Part shown: positions 45,221 through 53,862 of the stretch, piece by piece | Layout: every line of letters begins with the position of its first letter | Numbering within the stretch: position 1 is the first letter of the stretch | Source of the DNA: Sinorhizobium terangae | Lineage (GTDB): Bacteria > Pseudomonadota > Alphaproteobacteria > Rhizobiales > Rhizobiaceae | Assembly (NCBI RefSeq): GCF_029714365.1 | Contig: NZ_CP121659.1 | Span: forward strand, 2,604,001-2,668,000 | Direction: 5' to 3' | DNA length: 64,000 bases | Program-made: the position numbers and the translations under genes | The notes under the pieces: generated by a model | What the model was told of the DNA's origin: nothing | Seen by the model: the letters and a program-made list of their open reading frames with translations, nothing else | Database searches by the model: none

Positions 45221-46086
45221 GTCTTCCCGTTCTCGCCGGAGCCGTGCTCTTCTGGCTCGCTGCCTGGGCCTTCAACGAGTGGCTCGTGCGCCAGCACTTT
45301 GCGCACGCAACGGCCGCGAACGCCGCGCGTTTCGCCGTTCCCCTCCTCTTCGGCATCACCATTCTCGTGCTTTGGGAAGGTGTCGTCCGCGGCTTCGGCA
45401 TTCCGTCGGTGCTGCTGCCGGCGCCGTCGATGATCTGGCAGCGCCTCGTCAACTCCCTGCCGACGCTGGCAGCGGACTTCCGGCAGACCTTCCTGAAAGC
45501 CGTGCTGACCGGCTATGCGCTCGGCTGCGGCCTCGGCTTCGTCGTGGCGATCCTGATCGACCGCTCTCCCTTCCTGCAGAAAGGCCTGCTGCCCCTCGGC
45601 AACTTCGTCTCTGCGCTCCCCGTCATCGGCGTCGCGCCGATCATGGTCATGTGGTTCGGCTTCGACTGGCAGTCAAAAGTCGCCGTCGTCGTCATCATGA
45701 CCTTCTTTCCGATGCTGGTGAACACGGTTTCCGGCTTGGCGGCGGCGAGCCACATGGAGCGGGACCTGATGCGCACCTACGCGGCGACATGGTGGCAGAC
45801 GCTCGTCAAGCTGCGCCTTCCCGCCGCCTGGCCTTTCATTTTCAACGCGCTCAAGATTAACTCCACGCTGGCGCTGATCGGCGCCATCGTCGCCGAATTC
45901 TTCGGAACGCCCATTGTCGGCATGGGCTTCCGGATCTCCACGGAAGTGGGCCGCATGAACGTCGACATGGTTTGGGCCGAGATCGCCGTCGCGGCGGTGG
46001 CTGGCTCCGCCTTCTACGGGGTGGTCGCGCTCGCCGAGCGCGCCGTCACCTTCTGGCATCCGTCCATCCGCAGTGGGCGGGCCTAA
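45217..46086 (+). CDS. ABC transporter permease 2
   Basis: 289 residues, six helices after an N-terminal helix pair. Docking loop ERDLMRTYAATWWQTLVKLRLPAAWPFIFNALKINSTLALIGAIVAEFF is the conserved region of the family. Two different permease genes in tandem point to a heterodimeric channel, as in ThiX or ureidopropionate-type systems. Confidence 0.9.
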   Translation: MSLPVLAGAVLFWLAAWAFNEWLVRQHFAHATAANAARFAVPLLFGITILVLWEGVVRGFGIPSVLLPAPSMIWQRLVNSLPTLAADFRQTFLKAVLTGYALGCGLGFVVAILIDRSPFLQKGLLPLGNFVSALPVIGVAPIMVMWFGFDWQSKVAVVVIMTFFPMLVNTVSGLAAASHMERDLMRTYAATWWQTLVKLRLPAAWPFIFNALKINSTLALIGAIVAEFFGTPIVGMGFRISTEVGRMNVDMVWAEIAVAAVAGSAFYGVVALAERAVTFWHPSIRSGRA

Positions 46087-46087
46087 C

Positions 46088-46132
46088 GCATGTCGCCCGA
46101 AAGTATGCAGCGGTTTCGGGACAACGACATGC
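46088..46132. repeat. RIME-like nested palindrome between permease and binding-protein genes
   Basis: Outer arms GCATGTCG / CGACATGC, inner arms CCCGAAA / TTTCGGG, with an 11-base centre. It begins two bases after the permease stop. A nested palindrome of this shape at a gene boundary is typical of rhizobial intergenic mosaic elements. Confidence 0.8.
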
Positions 46133-46232
46133 AGGCAAACAAAGACCGAAAGCGCGTCGCCGGGCTCCTATCGAATGCGATGCGCTTCAAAATGAAGCAA
46201 TGAGAATGAACCAACAATAAGAGGGAACAGAC

Positions 46233-47225
46233 ATGAATAAGAAACTTGCGTCTCTGCTTGCTGCAGGCGTCTTTTCGCTTGCCGCCTTCCATGCCAATGC
46301 CGCCGACAAGGTCACGCTGCAATTGAAGTGGGTCACCCAGGCCCAGTTTGCCGGCTACTACGTCGCCAAGGACAAGGGCTTCTACGAGGAAGAGGGCCTT
46401 GACGTCGATATCAAGCCCGGCGGCCCGGATATCGCGCCGGCCCAGGTGATTGCCGGCGGGGGAGCCGACGTCATCGTCGACTGGATGCCTTCCGCCCTTG
46501 CCACGCGCGAAAAGGGCGTGCCGCTCGTCAACATCGCCCAGCCGTTCAAGAGCTCCGGCATGATGCTGACCTGTCTCAAGGAATCCGGCGTGACGAGCCC
46601 GGACGACTTCAAGGGCAAGACGCTCGGCGTCTGGTTCTTCGGCAACGAATATCCCTTCCTCTCCTGGATGGCACATCTGAAGATCCCGACCGAGGGCGGT
46701 GCAGACGGTGTGACCGTGTTGAAGCAGGGCTTCAACGTCGATCCCCTGATTCAGAAGCAGGCCGCCTGCATCTCCACGATGACCTACAACGAGTATTGGC
46801 AGGTGATCGACGCCGGCATCAAGCCGGAGGACCTCGTAACCTTCAAATATGAAGACCAAGGCGTCGCCACCCTCGAAGATGGCCTTTATGTGCTCGAAGA
46901 CAAGCTCAAGGATCCGGCATTCAAGGAAAAGATGGTGAAGTTCGTCCGCGCCTCGATGAAGGGCTGGAAATATGCCGAGGAGAACCCGGACGAGGCTGCC
47001 GATATCGTCCTTGAGAACGATTCCACGGGCGCCCAGACGGAAAAGCACCAGAAGCGCATGATGGGCGAAATCGCCAAGCTGACGGCAGGCTCCAACGGCG
47101 CGCTCGACGAGGCCGACTACAAGCGCACTGTCCAGTCGCTGCTCGCCGGCGGCTCCGACCCAGTCATCTCTAAGGAGCCGGTAGGCGCCTGGACGCACGA
47201 AGTAACCGACGAAGCGCTCAAGTAA
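46233..47225 (+). CDS. NMT1/THI5-type ABC transporter substrate-binding protein
   Basis: 330 residues with a Sec signal peptide (about 23 residues, ending FHANA). LKWVTQAQFAGYYVAKDKGFYEEEGLDVDIKPGG and ADVIVDWMPSALATREKG are the NMT1/THI5-like (ThiY, RibY) signature region. Such proteins bind pyrimidine or flavin-type molecules. Being beside the pyrimidine-degradation genes, uptake of a pyrimidine or its degradation intermediate is a reasonable guess, but hydroxymethylpyrimidine cannot be excluded. No THI-box riboswitch was seen upstream. Confidence 0.88.
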   Translation: MNKKLASLLAAGVFSLAAFHANAADKVTLQLKWVTQAQFAGYYVAKDKGFYEEEGLDVDIKPGGPDIAPAQVIAGGGADVIVDWMPSALATREKGVPLVNIAQPFKSSGMMLTCLKESGVTSPDDFKGKTLGVWFFGNEYPFLSWMAHLKIPTEGGADGVTVLKQGFNVDPLIQKQAACISTMTYNEYWQVIDAGIKPEDLVTFKYEDQGVATLEDGLYVLEDKLKDPAFKEKMVKFVRASMKGWKYAEENPDEAADIVLENDSTGAQTEKHQKRMMGEIAKLTAGSNGALDEADYKRTVQSLLAGGSDPVISKEPVGAWTHEVTDEALK

Positions 47226-47250
47226 CAGACGCAAAAAGCCAATGGAAACC

Positions 47251-47283
47251 GGAGCGTGCGGCCCCCGCCGCGCGCTCCTTTTT
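47251..47283 (+). terminator. Rho-independent terminator after the binding-protein gene
   Basis: Stem GGAGCGTGCGGC / GCCGCGCGCTCC (12 bp with one G-U pair), four-base loop, then TTTTT, 26 bases after the stop codon. Confidence 0.9.
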
Positions 47284-47286
47284 CTT

Positions 47287-47367
47287 ACAGCGCCGCGCGT
47301 CCAATCGGACGCGCCAAGGTCGCTGTAGCGCTTTGAATCGATTTCGATTTAAGCAATCATGCAGTAG
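47287..47367. repeat. Two rhizobial palindromic repeats in tandem
   Basis: 47287-47326 has outer arms ACAGCG / CGCTGT and an inner stem GCGCGTCC / GGACGCGC with an AATC loop. 47331-47367 holds AATCGATTTCGATT followed by AAGCAATCATGCAGTAG, which resembles the elements at 53088-53130 and 62691-62735 (shared ATGCAGTAG end and the AAATCG/CGATTT stem). Confidence 0.65.
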
Positions 47368-47371
47368 AGCC

Positions 47372-47768
47372 GACGCCAACCCAATTCAGGAGGTCAAATA
47401 GTCGCGCCGAAGTTGCATCCTCGCATATTGCCTTGCGAGATATACGAGAATAGAAATGGTGAGGCACCATCGCTTCAGTGACCTTGTAAGCATTTAGCGC
47501 GACGATTACATAGGCCAAAGCGTTTGGTTAGGGCGGCTGAGGGAGGAAATCGTTTTCTTAAGCTTTGCCCTTTAGGGAACTTTTTCCTGGACTCGATGCA
47601 ATCGGTTTGAAACCGCCTGCATTGGGAAAAATTTAAGCTTGTGACCATGTCCGTGAACGTGGCGATCCGCCGGCGGTGCAGGGGACACAAGAGAATAGCG
47701 TGATTTAAACCAGACCTTTGCCGCTTAAGGCGCGATGTCCGGTATTTCATTTTTGGGAAAACAGGCCG
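47372..47768. other. Long intergenic region upstream of the RND efflux genes
   Basis: About 400 bases without a gene, tRNA or repeat that I can support. It is poorer in GC than its surroundings and has stretches such as AGGGAACTTTTTCCTGG (an imperfect palindrome near 47574-47590) that could be a regulatory site for the efflux operon. No GGAAC-N16/17-CGTT spacing was found. Confidence 0.5.
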
Positions 47769-48956
47769 ATGGCTCAGAAACTTGTTCCTCTTTTCGGCGC
47801 CTGCGCGGCAATGATCTTGTGCGCATTTTCCGGCACCTTTGCCGAAGAGGCTGCCAAGCCGCAACAATCGCAGACGCTCCCCTCGATCGTCGTTACCGAA
47901 GCCGTACAGCAATCGATCAGCGACCGCGTCATCGCCACCGGCTCCATCGAGGCGGTCGAGGAGACCTATGTTTCGCCGCTTGTCGACGGTCTTTCTGTGC
48001 GATCGCTGAACGTCGATGTCGGCGACAAGGTCGAAGAAGGCAGTACGCTGGTCGTCCTCAACGACGACGCACTGCTTTTGCAGAAGAGCCAGCTCGAAGC
48101 CAATCTCGCCAAGGCGGAGGCGTCGCTCGCCCAACTGCGCGCGCAGCTCGCCGAAATGACGGCCAATTCGGAAGAGGCGACACGCGTTGCCGATCGTGCC
48201 GTGCGGCTGTCCGAGAACGGCACGGTGTCGACGGCCGAGGCTGACCGCTTGAAGGCGCTCGCCGCCGCCGCCCGCGCCCGCGTCCACTCGGCCGAGCAAT
48301 CGGTGAGCGTCGCGACGGCAGACATCAAGGTGGTGCAGGCACAGATCGATGACATAGACCTGCGTCTTGCGCGTACTGCCGTGAAGGCTCCGGTCAGCGG
48401 CGTGATCTCAGCGAAGAACGCCAAAATCGGCGCCATTGCCAGCGGCAGCGGAGAGCCGCTCTTCGCCATCATTCGCGACGGTGCGATCGAGATGAAGGCG
48501 GATGTCGCCGAGGCCGACCTCATCAAGCTTGCCGTCGGGCAGCCGGCGTCGGTCAGGCTCGCCGGAAGCAGCACCACGATCGAGGGCAAAATCCGGCTGA
48601 TCGCGCCGACCGTGGACCCGCAGACGCGGCTTGGTTCGGTCGACATTACCCTGAGCGATACGTCGAAGGCCCGCGCCGGCATGTATGCGAGCGCGGTCAT
48701 CACTGTCGAACAAAAGCAAACGGTTGTTTTGCCGCAAACCGCTGTTACAGCCGACGACGGCAAGGCAATCGTCCGCAAGGTCGAAGACGGCGTGGTCCGG
48801 CTGGTGCCGGTGGTTACCGGCATCCAGGACGGGCAGTTCGTCGAAATCCTTTCCGGCCTCAAGGCAGGTGAACAGGCAGTTGCAAAGGCCGGCGCCTATG
48901 TCCGCGACGGTGACCGCATCAACCCGGTCAAGTCTGCGCAGCCGGCCACCAACTGA
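47769..48956 (+). CDS. RND efflux periplasmic adaptor (membrane fusion protein)
   Basis: 395 residues. Signal peptide of about 25 residues; biotinyl-lipoyl half-motifs flank a long coiled-coil hairpin (about 95-190: LLLQKSQLEANLAKAEASLAQLRAQLAEMTANSEEATRVADRAVRLSENGTVSTAEADRLKALAAAARARVHSAEQS), then a beta-barrel domain. Joins the RND pump to an outer-membrane channel, not present in this window. 15 bases before the pump gene. Confidence 0.92.
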   Translation: MAQKLVPLFGACAAMILCAFSGTFAEEAAKPQQSQTLPSIVVTEAVQQSISDRVIATGSIEAVEETYVSPLVDGLSVRSLNVDVGDKVEEGSTLVVLNDDALLLQKSQLEANLAKAEASLAQLRAQLAEMTANSEEATRVADRAVRLSENGTVSTAEADRLKALAAAARARVHSAEQSVSVATADIKVVQAQIDDIDLRLARTAVKAPVSGVISAKNAKIGAIASGSGEPLFAIIRDGAIEMKADVAEADLIKLAVGQPASVRLAGSSTTIEGKIRLIAPTVDPQTRLGSVDITLSDTSKARAGMYASAVITVEQKQTVVLPQTAVTADDGKAIVRKVEDGVVRLVPVVTGIQDGQFVEILSGLKAGEQAVAKAGAYVRDGDRINPVKSAQPATN

Positions 48957-48970
48957 CGGGAACAGAGACC

Positions 48971-51900
48971 ATGAACTTCTCAGCCTGGTCCATCCGCAAT
49001 CCGGTCGCCCCGATCCTGGCCTTCTTCGTGCTGGTCGTGCTCGGCTGGCAGTCGTTCAATTCGCTGCCGATCACCCGCTTCCCGAACATCGACGTCCCGA
49101 TCGTTCAGATCAGCGTCACGCAGAGCGGCGCCGCCCCCGCCGAACTCGAAACCCAGGTTACCAAGGAGATCGAGGACGCGGTCGCAGGCGTGTCTGGCGT
49201 CGACCACATCCAATCGACGATTACCGACGGCAGTTCGACCACAGCCGTCATCTTCCGCATGGAAGTGCCGACGACTCAGGCCGTGCAGGACGTCAAGGAC
49301 GCGATCGACCGCATCCGCAGCGACCTGCCGACCTCGATAGAGGAGCCGATCGTCTCCAAGGTCGACGTCGAAGGCCAGGCGATCCAGACGTTCTCCGTCT
49401 CCTCACCCGGTATGACGCTGGAGGAGCTGTCCTGGTTCGTCGACGACACGATCAAGCGCGCCATCCAGGGCCAGAGCGGCATCGGCCGCGTCGACCGTTA
49501 CGGCGGCTCCGATCGGGAGGTCCGCATCGAGCTTAACGAAGACCGCCTGAACTCATACGGCATTACCGCCGCCGACGTGAACGGGCAACTTCGCCGCATG
49601 AACATGGATCTCGGCTCCGGTCGCGGCCAGGTCGGCGGCAGCGAGCAGGCAATCCGCACGCTCGGCGACACGCGTGACGTGGCTGAGCTTGCCAACACCA
49701 TGATCTCGCTGCCGAATGGACGCTTCGTCCGCCTGTCGAAACTCGGCAGCATCATCGATACCTACGAGGAGCCGAAGTCGTTCTCGCGGTTCAACGGCCA
49801 TCCGGGCGTCACCTTCGCCGTCTTCCGCGCCAAGGGCGCCAGCGAAGTCACCGTTGCCGAAACGGTCGCCAAGACGCTCGACGAGATCCGCGCCAAGCAT
49901 CCGGACGTCACCATCGAGAAGGTCGACGACTCGGTCTACTTTACCTACGGCAACTACGAGGCGGCGATCCATACGTTGATCGAGGGAGCACTGCTCGCCG
50001 TCGTCGTCGTGCTATTGTTCCTGCGCAACTGGCGTGCAACGCTGATTTCCGCGATCGCGCTGCCGCTCTCGGCCATCCCGACGTTCTGGGTGATGGAGCT
50101 CCTGGGCTTCTCGCTGAACCTCGTCAGCTTCCTCGCGATGACGCTCGCGACCGGTATCCTCGTCGACGACGCGATCGTGGAGATCGAGAATATCGAGCGG
50201 CATATTCGCATGGGCAAGTCGCCCTACCGCGCCGCGATCGAGGCGGCAGACGAGATCGGCCTGGCGGTGATCGCCACCACCTTCACCATCATCGCCGTCT
50301 TTGTCCCGGTCTCGTTCATGCCGGGCATTCCGGGGCAATACTTCATTCAGTTCGGCCTGACGGTCGCGGTCTCCGTCTTCTTCTCGCTGCTCGTCGCCCG
50401 CCTGATCACCCCCGTTATGGCGGCCTATCTGATGAAGCCTAGCGATGTCGGTGGTGGCCACCACGGAGGCGACGACAGTGCCATCATGAAGCTCTACACG
50501 GGCATCATCAGGGTGACGACCCGCTGGCGCTATTCGACGCTGTTGGCCGCCATCGGTTGCCTTGCCATCTCCCTCTACTTCCTGTTTCAGGTTCCCGGCA
50601 GCTTTCTGCCGCCGGAAGATGCATCGCGCGTCAGCCTGTCGATCGAATTGCCGCCGGACGCGATGCTCGAGGACACGGACCGGACGACATCCGAGATCTA
50701 TGACCGCATCAAGGACATAGACGGCGTCGAGAACGTCTTCGTGCTCGGCGGCGCCTCGCCGAAGGGCGATCTCGAACTGCGGCGCGCCGCAGTCACCGTG
50801 CTTCTCAAGAAGCTCGACCACTCGCTCGTCAACAAGGTCGTTAACGACGTCATCGGCCGCATGCCGCTCATCGGTGAGTACCTACCGAAGCTGCCGCCGG
50901 CGGGCCGCATCAAGCCGCAATCTGAGATCGAACGGGAGATCTTCGCAAAGCTGCGCTCGATTCCTGACGTACGTGTCACCAAGCTCAACGACCGTGGCGA
51001 GCGCGATCTGTCGTTCAACCTGCTCTCCAACAACGACGAAGACCTGGACAGCGCCGTCGCTGCACTTGAAGTCAAGCTGCGCAGTGACCCGCTGCTCGCC
51101 AACGTCAGCCCCGATGGCGCGCTGCCGCGGCCGGAGCTGCAGATTCGTCCGCGCGCCGATCAGATGTCCCGCCTCGGCATCACGACGCAGCAGATCTCCG
51201 AGGTCATCCGCGTCGCCACCATCGGCGACATCGACGCGCAACTCACCAAAATCGCGCTCGACGGCCGGCTGATCCCGATACGTGTCCAGCTCAACCGGGA
51301 TTTCCGCACGGATCTCGCGGCGATCCGCAACCTCAAGGTCCAGACTGCGTCTGGCGCGACCGTTCCGCTTTCGAGCGTTGCGGACATCAACTATTCGGAA
51401 GGCCCGAGCTCGATCAAGCGCTACGACCGGTACCGCGTCGTGACCTTGGGTGCCGACCTTCCGGTTGGCGTCGCGCTCGACACGGCGTCCAATCGCTTCA
51501 AGCAGATCGCGGGCGAGGTCAAGCTCCCGGCGACCGTCGAGTTCCGTGAAAGCGGCGATGCCGAGGTGCAGGCGGAAATGCAGCAGAGCTTCGGCAACGC
51601 CATGTTGCTCGGCCTGATGATGGTATTGGTCGTGCTCATCTTGCTGTTCAAGGATGTGATCCAGCCCTTCACCATCCTGTTCTCGCTGCCGCTCGCGATC
51701 GGCGGCGTGGCTGGAGCCCTGATCCTGACCCAGAACGCGCTCTCGATGCCGGTGCTGATCGGTATCCTTATGCTGATGGGTATCGTCACCAAGAACGCGA
51801 TCCTGCTCGTGGATTTCGGTATCGAAATGATGCATCACGGCATGGACCGCACGCTGTCGATGATCGAAGCTGGCCGCAAGCGCGCCCGCCCGATTGTGAT

Positions 51901-52276
51901 GACCTCGATCGCCATGTCCGCCGGCATGCTGCCGTCGGCGCTCGGCGTCGGCGAAGGCGGCTCCTTCCGTGCGCCGATGGCGATCGCGGTGATCGGAGGC
52001 ATCATCGTCTCCACGGTGCTCAGCCTCGTCGTGGTTCCCTCCTTCTTCCTGATCATGGACGACCTGTCGCGGCTGCTCGCCTGGATCTTCGGTCGCTTCG
52101 TCGGCAAGAAGGACGAGGAGGACCTGCCGCTCGACCGCGAGGCGCTGACGCGGCTCGCCGCCGAGCAGGGCAGCACGATCGAGGAAATGCAGGAGCGCAT
52201 CAAGGCGCTGGAAGAGCAGCGTGACGAAAAGTCCGGCCGCAAGGTCATCAACCATCCCGCGCTTGCCGCCGAGTAA
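48971..52276 (+). CDS. RND efflux transporter permease (AcrB/HAE1-like)
   Basis: 1101 residues. RND layout: helix 1 (APILAFFVLVVLGWQSF), periplasmic porter loop, helices 2-6, second porter loop, helices 7-12. The proton relay Asp pair lies in TLATGILVDDAIVEIENIERH. The C-terminal 55 residues beyond helix 12 form a charged helix with coiled-coil look (LTRLAAEQGSTIEEMQERIKALEEQRDEKSG), longer than in AcrB. Exports drugs, lipids or signals; substrate unknown. Confidence 0.95.
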   Translation: MNFSAWSIRNPVAPILAFFVLVVLGWQSFNSLPITRFPNIDVPIVQISVTQSGAAPAELETQVTKEIEDAVAGVSGVDHIQSTITDGSSTTAVIFRMEVPTTQAVQDVKDAIDRIRSDLPTSIEEPIVSKVDVEGQAIQTFSVSSPGMTLEELSWFVDDTIKRAIQGQSGIGRVDRYGGSDREVRIELNEDRLNSYGITAADVNGQLRRMNMDLGSGRGQVGGSEQAIRTLGDTRDVAELANTMISLPNGRFVRLSKLGSIIDTYEEPKSFSRFNGHPGVTFAVFRAKGASEVTVAETVAKTLDEIRAKHPDVTIEKVDDSVYFTYGNYEAAIHTLIEGALLAVVVVLLFLRNWRATLISAIALPLSAIPTFWVMELLGFSLNLVSFLAMTLATGILVDDAIVEIENIERHIRMGKSPYRAAIEAADEIGLAVIATTFTIIAVFVPVSFMPGIPGQYFIQFGLTVAVSVFFSLLVARLITPVMAAYLMKPSDVGGGHHGGDDSAIMKLYTGIIRVTTRWRYSTLLAAIGCLAISLYFLFQVPGSFLPPEDASRVSLSIELPPDAMLEDTDRTTSEIYDRIKDIDGVENVFVLGGASPKGDLELRRAAVTVLLKKLDHSLVNKVVNDVIGRMPLIGEYLPKLPPAGRIKPQSEIEREIFAKLRSIPDVRVTKLNDRGERDLSFNLLSNNDEDLDSAVAALEVKLRSDPLLANVSPDGALPRPELQIRPRADQMSRLGITTQQISEVIRVATIGDIDAQLTKIALDGRLIPIRVQLNRDFRTDLAAIRNLKVQTASGATVPLSSVADINYSEGPSSIKRYDRYRVVTLGADLPVGVALDTASNRFKQIAGEVKLPATVEFRESGDAEVQAEMQQSFGNAMLLGLMMVLVVLILLFKDVIQPFTILFSLPLAIGGVAGALILTQNALSMPVLIGILMLMGIVTKNAILLVDFGIEMMHHGMDRTLSMIEAGRKRARPIVMTSIAMSAGMLPSALGVGEGGSFRAPMAIAVIGGIIVSTVLSLVVVPSFFLIMDDLSRLLAWIFGRFVGKKDEEDLPLDREALTRLAAEQGSTIEEMQERIKALEEQRDEKSGRKVINHPALAAE

Positions 52277-52304
52277 AACCGCTCCCGCGCTGCAAACTAT
52301 CTAG

Positions 52305-52326
52305 GCCCGCGCCGTCATGCGCGGGC
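52305..52326 (+). terminator. Hairpin after the RND gene
   Basis: Perfect 8-bp stem GCCCGCGC / GCGCGGGC with a CGTCAT loop, 28 bases after the stop. No U-run follows, so termination is likely but not sure. Confidence 0.55.
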
Positions 52327-52335
52327 GAAAGTTAT

Positions 52336-52349
52336 TTGATCGGGGTCAA
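52336..52349. promoter_or_regulatory. FNR/FixK-like box upstream of Crp-family gene
   Basis: TTGATCGGGGTCAA matches the anaerobox TTGAT-N4-ATCAA at nine of ten fixed positions, 49 bases before the ATG of a Crp/Fnr-family gene. It could be autoregulatory or a FixK target. Confidence 0.6.
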
Positions 52350-52397
52350 TTCGCATCTTTCGATGACCGATTAGGATCGGTTCGATCCAATTCGGGA

Positions 52398-53087
52398 ATG
52401 GCACGGATGAAGACCTTGCGACTGACCTCGACCGATAGAACCGTTCTTCTCGATTCGCATTTTTTCGCGAGACTGCCGCGGCCGACGGCAGAGGCGATCC
52501 TCGAGGGCGCAATCGTTTCCACGCACGAGGAACACGATATCCTGTTTCGTCAGGACGAGCCGATCGACCACTTCTTCTTCGTGCTCTCAGGTCTCGTCCG
52601 TCTCTACCGCTTGGGCAAGGACGGTCGCGAAGCCGACATTGCCGTATTGCCAAAGGGCGAGATCTTCGGCGCAAACGCCATGTTTCTGGAACACCGCGCG
52701 ACTGCCAATGCGCAGGCAGTGGAGCCTTCGATCGTCGCGCGGTTCGAAAGCCACAAGCTTCGCCAACTCGCCGCGGAAAACACCGATGTCGCCCAGGCGC
52801 TGATCGAACTCCTCTGCCGTCATGGCAAGATGACGGAAGACTGCCTTGCCGAGGACCGACTGCTCACCGCGCCTCAGCGGGTCGCGAGCTATATCCTCAG
52901 CCATTGTCCGGACGGCCTGAGCAGCTTCTCCTTCCGCCTGCCGTTCCAGAAGAACGTGCTTGCGGGCAAGCTCGGCCTCGCGCCGGAGGCTCTGTCGCGC
53001 GCCTTCTCGACGCTTCGCCACTCAGGCGTCATCGTCAAAGGCCGCGTGATCGAAATCCGCGACCGGCAGGCGCTGGAGCGTTTCTGA
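52398..53087 (+). CDS. Crp/Fnr-family transcriptional regulator
   Basis: 229 residues. Cyclic-nucleotide-like beta-roll (about 20-130: EGAIVSTHEEHDILFRQDEPIDHFFFVLSGLVRLYRLGKDGREADIAVLPKGEIFGANAMF), dimer helix, then a winged helix (about 165-225: FQKNVLAGKLGLAPEALSRAFSTLRHSGVI). No N-terminal Cys cluster for an FNR-type iron-sulphur centre, so not an O2 sensor of the FNR kind; closer to FixK/Nnr branches. Start ATG 52398; ATG 52407 has better Shine-Dalgarno spacing. Confidence 0.88.
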   Translation: MARMKTLRLTSTDRTVLLDSHFFARLPRPTAEAILEGAIVSTHEEHDILFRQDEPIDHFFFVLSGLVRLYRLGKDGREADIAVLPKGEIFGANAMFLEHRATANAQAVEPSIVARFESHKLRQLAAENTDVAQALIELLCRHGKMTEDCLAEDRLLTAPQRVASYILSHCPDGLSSFSFRLPFQKNVLAGKLGLAPEALSRAFSTLRHSGVIVKGRVIEIRDRQALERF

Positions 53088-53130
53088 GTTTCATCGTCAA
53101 ATCGGCTACGATTTGAAGAAACATGCAGTA
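53088..53130. repeat. Palindromic repeat after crp-family gene
   Basis: Starts directly after the stop codon. Outer arms GTTTC / GAAAC, inner arms TCAAATCG / CGATTTGA with a GCTA loop, then ATGCAGTAG. Related to 62691-62735 and the right half of 47287-47367. May act as terminator for the crp-family gene. Confidence 0.7.
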
Positions 53131-53155
53131 GCCGAAATCCGCATCGAGCCCGGCG

Positions 53156-53767
53156 TTAGAGCCCGCCTTCCACCGTCAAGAATTCCACGATCCGGTCAAT
53201 GCCGTCGCCGCGCTTCATGTCCGAAAACACGAACGGCTTTGCCATGCGCATCCGCTCCGCATCCCGTTCCATCACGTCGAGATTGGCCCCCACATAGGGT
53301 GCGAGGTCCTTCTTGTTGATCACGAGGAGATCGGACTTGGTGATCCCCGGCCCGCCCTTGCGCGGAATCTCCTCGCCCTGGCAGACGGAGATCACGTAGA
53401 TTGTCAGGTCGGCGAGATCGGGAGAAAAGGTCGCCGCCAGATTGTCGCCGCCCGATTCGATGAAGACGACGTCGAGATCTGGAATCCGGCGATTGAGATC
53501 GGCGATCGCCTGCAGATTGATCGACGCATCCTCACGTATCGCCGTATGCGGGCAACCGCCGGTCTCGACGCCGATGATCCGTTCCGACGGCAGCGCCTGC
53601 ATCCGCACCAGCGCTTCGGCGTCTTCCTTGGTGTAGATGTCATTGGTGACGACCGCGACGGAATATTTCTCCCGCATCGCCTTGCACAGCTTGTCGGTCA
53701 GCGCCGTCTTGCCGGAACCAACCGGGCCGCCGATGCCAACGCGAAGGGGACCGTTTTTCGATGACAT
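53156..53767 (-). CDS. ureG: Urease accessory GTPase UreG
   Basis: 203 residues. P-loop [18 protein letters not shown], then [15 protein letters not shown], the metal-binding CPH in [17 protein letters not shown], and [18 protein letters not shown] hydrolysis by UreG drives nickel insertion into urease. Last gene of the urease cluster; a nested palindrome separates it from ureF. Confidence 0.97.
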   Translation of the reverse strand: MSSKNGPLRVGIGGPVGSGKTALTDKLCKAMREKYSVAVVTNDIYTKEDAEALVRMQALPSERIIGVETGGCPHTAIREDASINLQAIADLNRRIPDLDVVFIESGGDNLAATFSPDLADLTIYVISVCQGEEIPRKGGPGITKSDLLVINKKDLAPYVGANLDVMERDAERMRMAKPFVFSDMKRGDGIDRIVEFLTVEGGL

Positions 53768-53802
53768 CTGCTTGTCCTTTCAGAATTCGGCCGCCCGTTA
53801 GA

Positions 53803-53846
53803 GCGGGATAAGGAAAAGTGTCCGCGGTTTTCCGCCCGCATCCCGC
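53803..53846. repeat. RIME-like palindrome between ureF and ureG, copy A3
   Basis: Outer arms GCGGGAT / ATCCCGC, inner arms GGAAAA / TTTTCC. Its core GGAAAAGTGT..GCGGTTTTCC is shared with the elements at 9716-9761 and 34143-34186, so the three belong to one family. Confidence 0.8.
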
Positions 53847-53862
53847 CCAAAATCATCGTGAT

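Noticed and set aside
46087..46232. Possible thiamine riboswitch before the NMT1-type binding-protein gene
   Set aside because: The conserved THI-box strings (such as CTGAGA with a matching ACCTGA) were not found; the space holds a nested palindrome instead.
47574..47620. GGAAC near 47577 as a stress promoter of the RND genes
   Set aside because: No CGTT at 16-17 bases; the next similar string is too far away.
50882..52255. 457-residue minus-strand frame within the RND gene
   Set aside because: His/Asp/Arg-rich shadow typical of GC-rich antisense reading; no family pattern.
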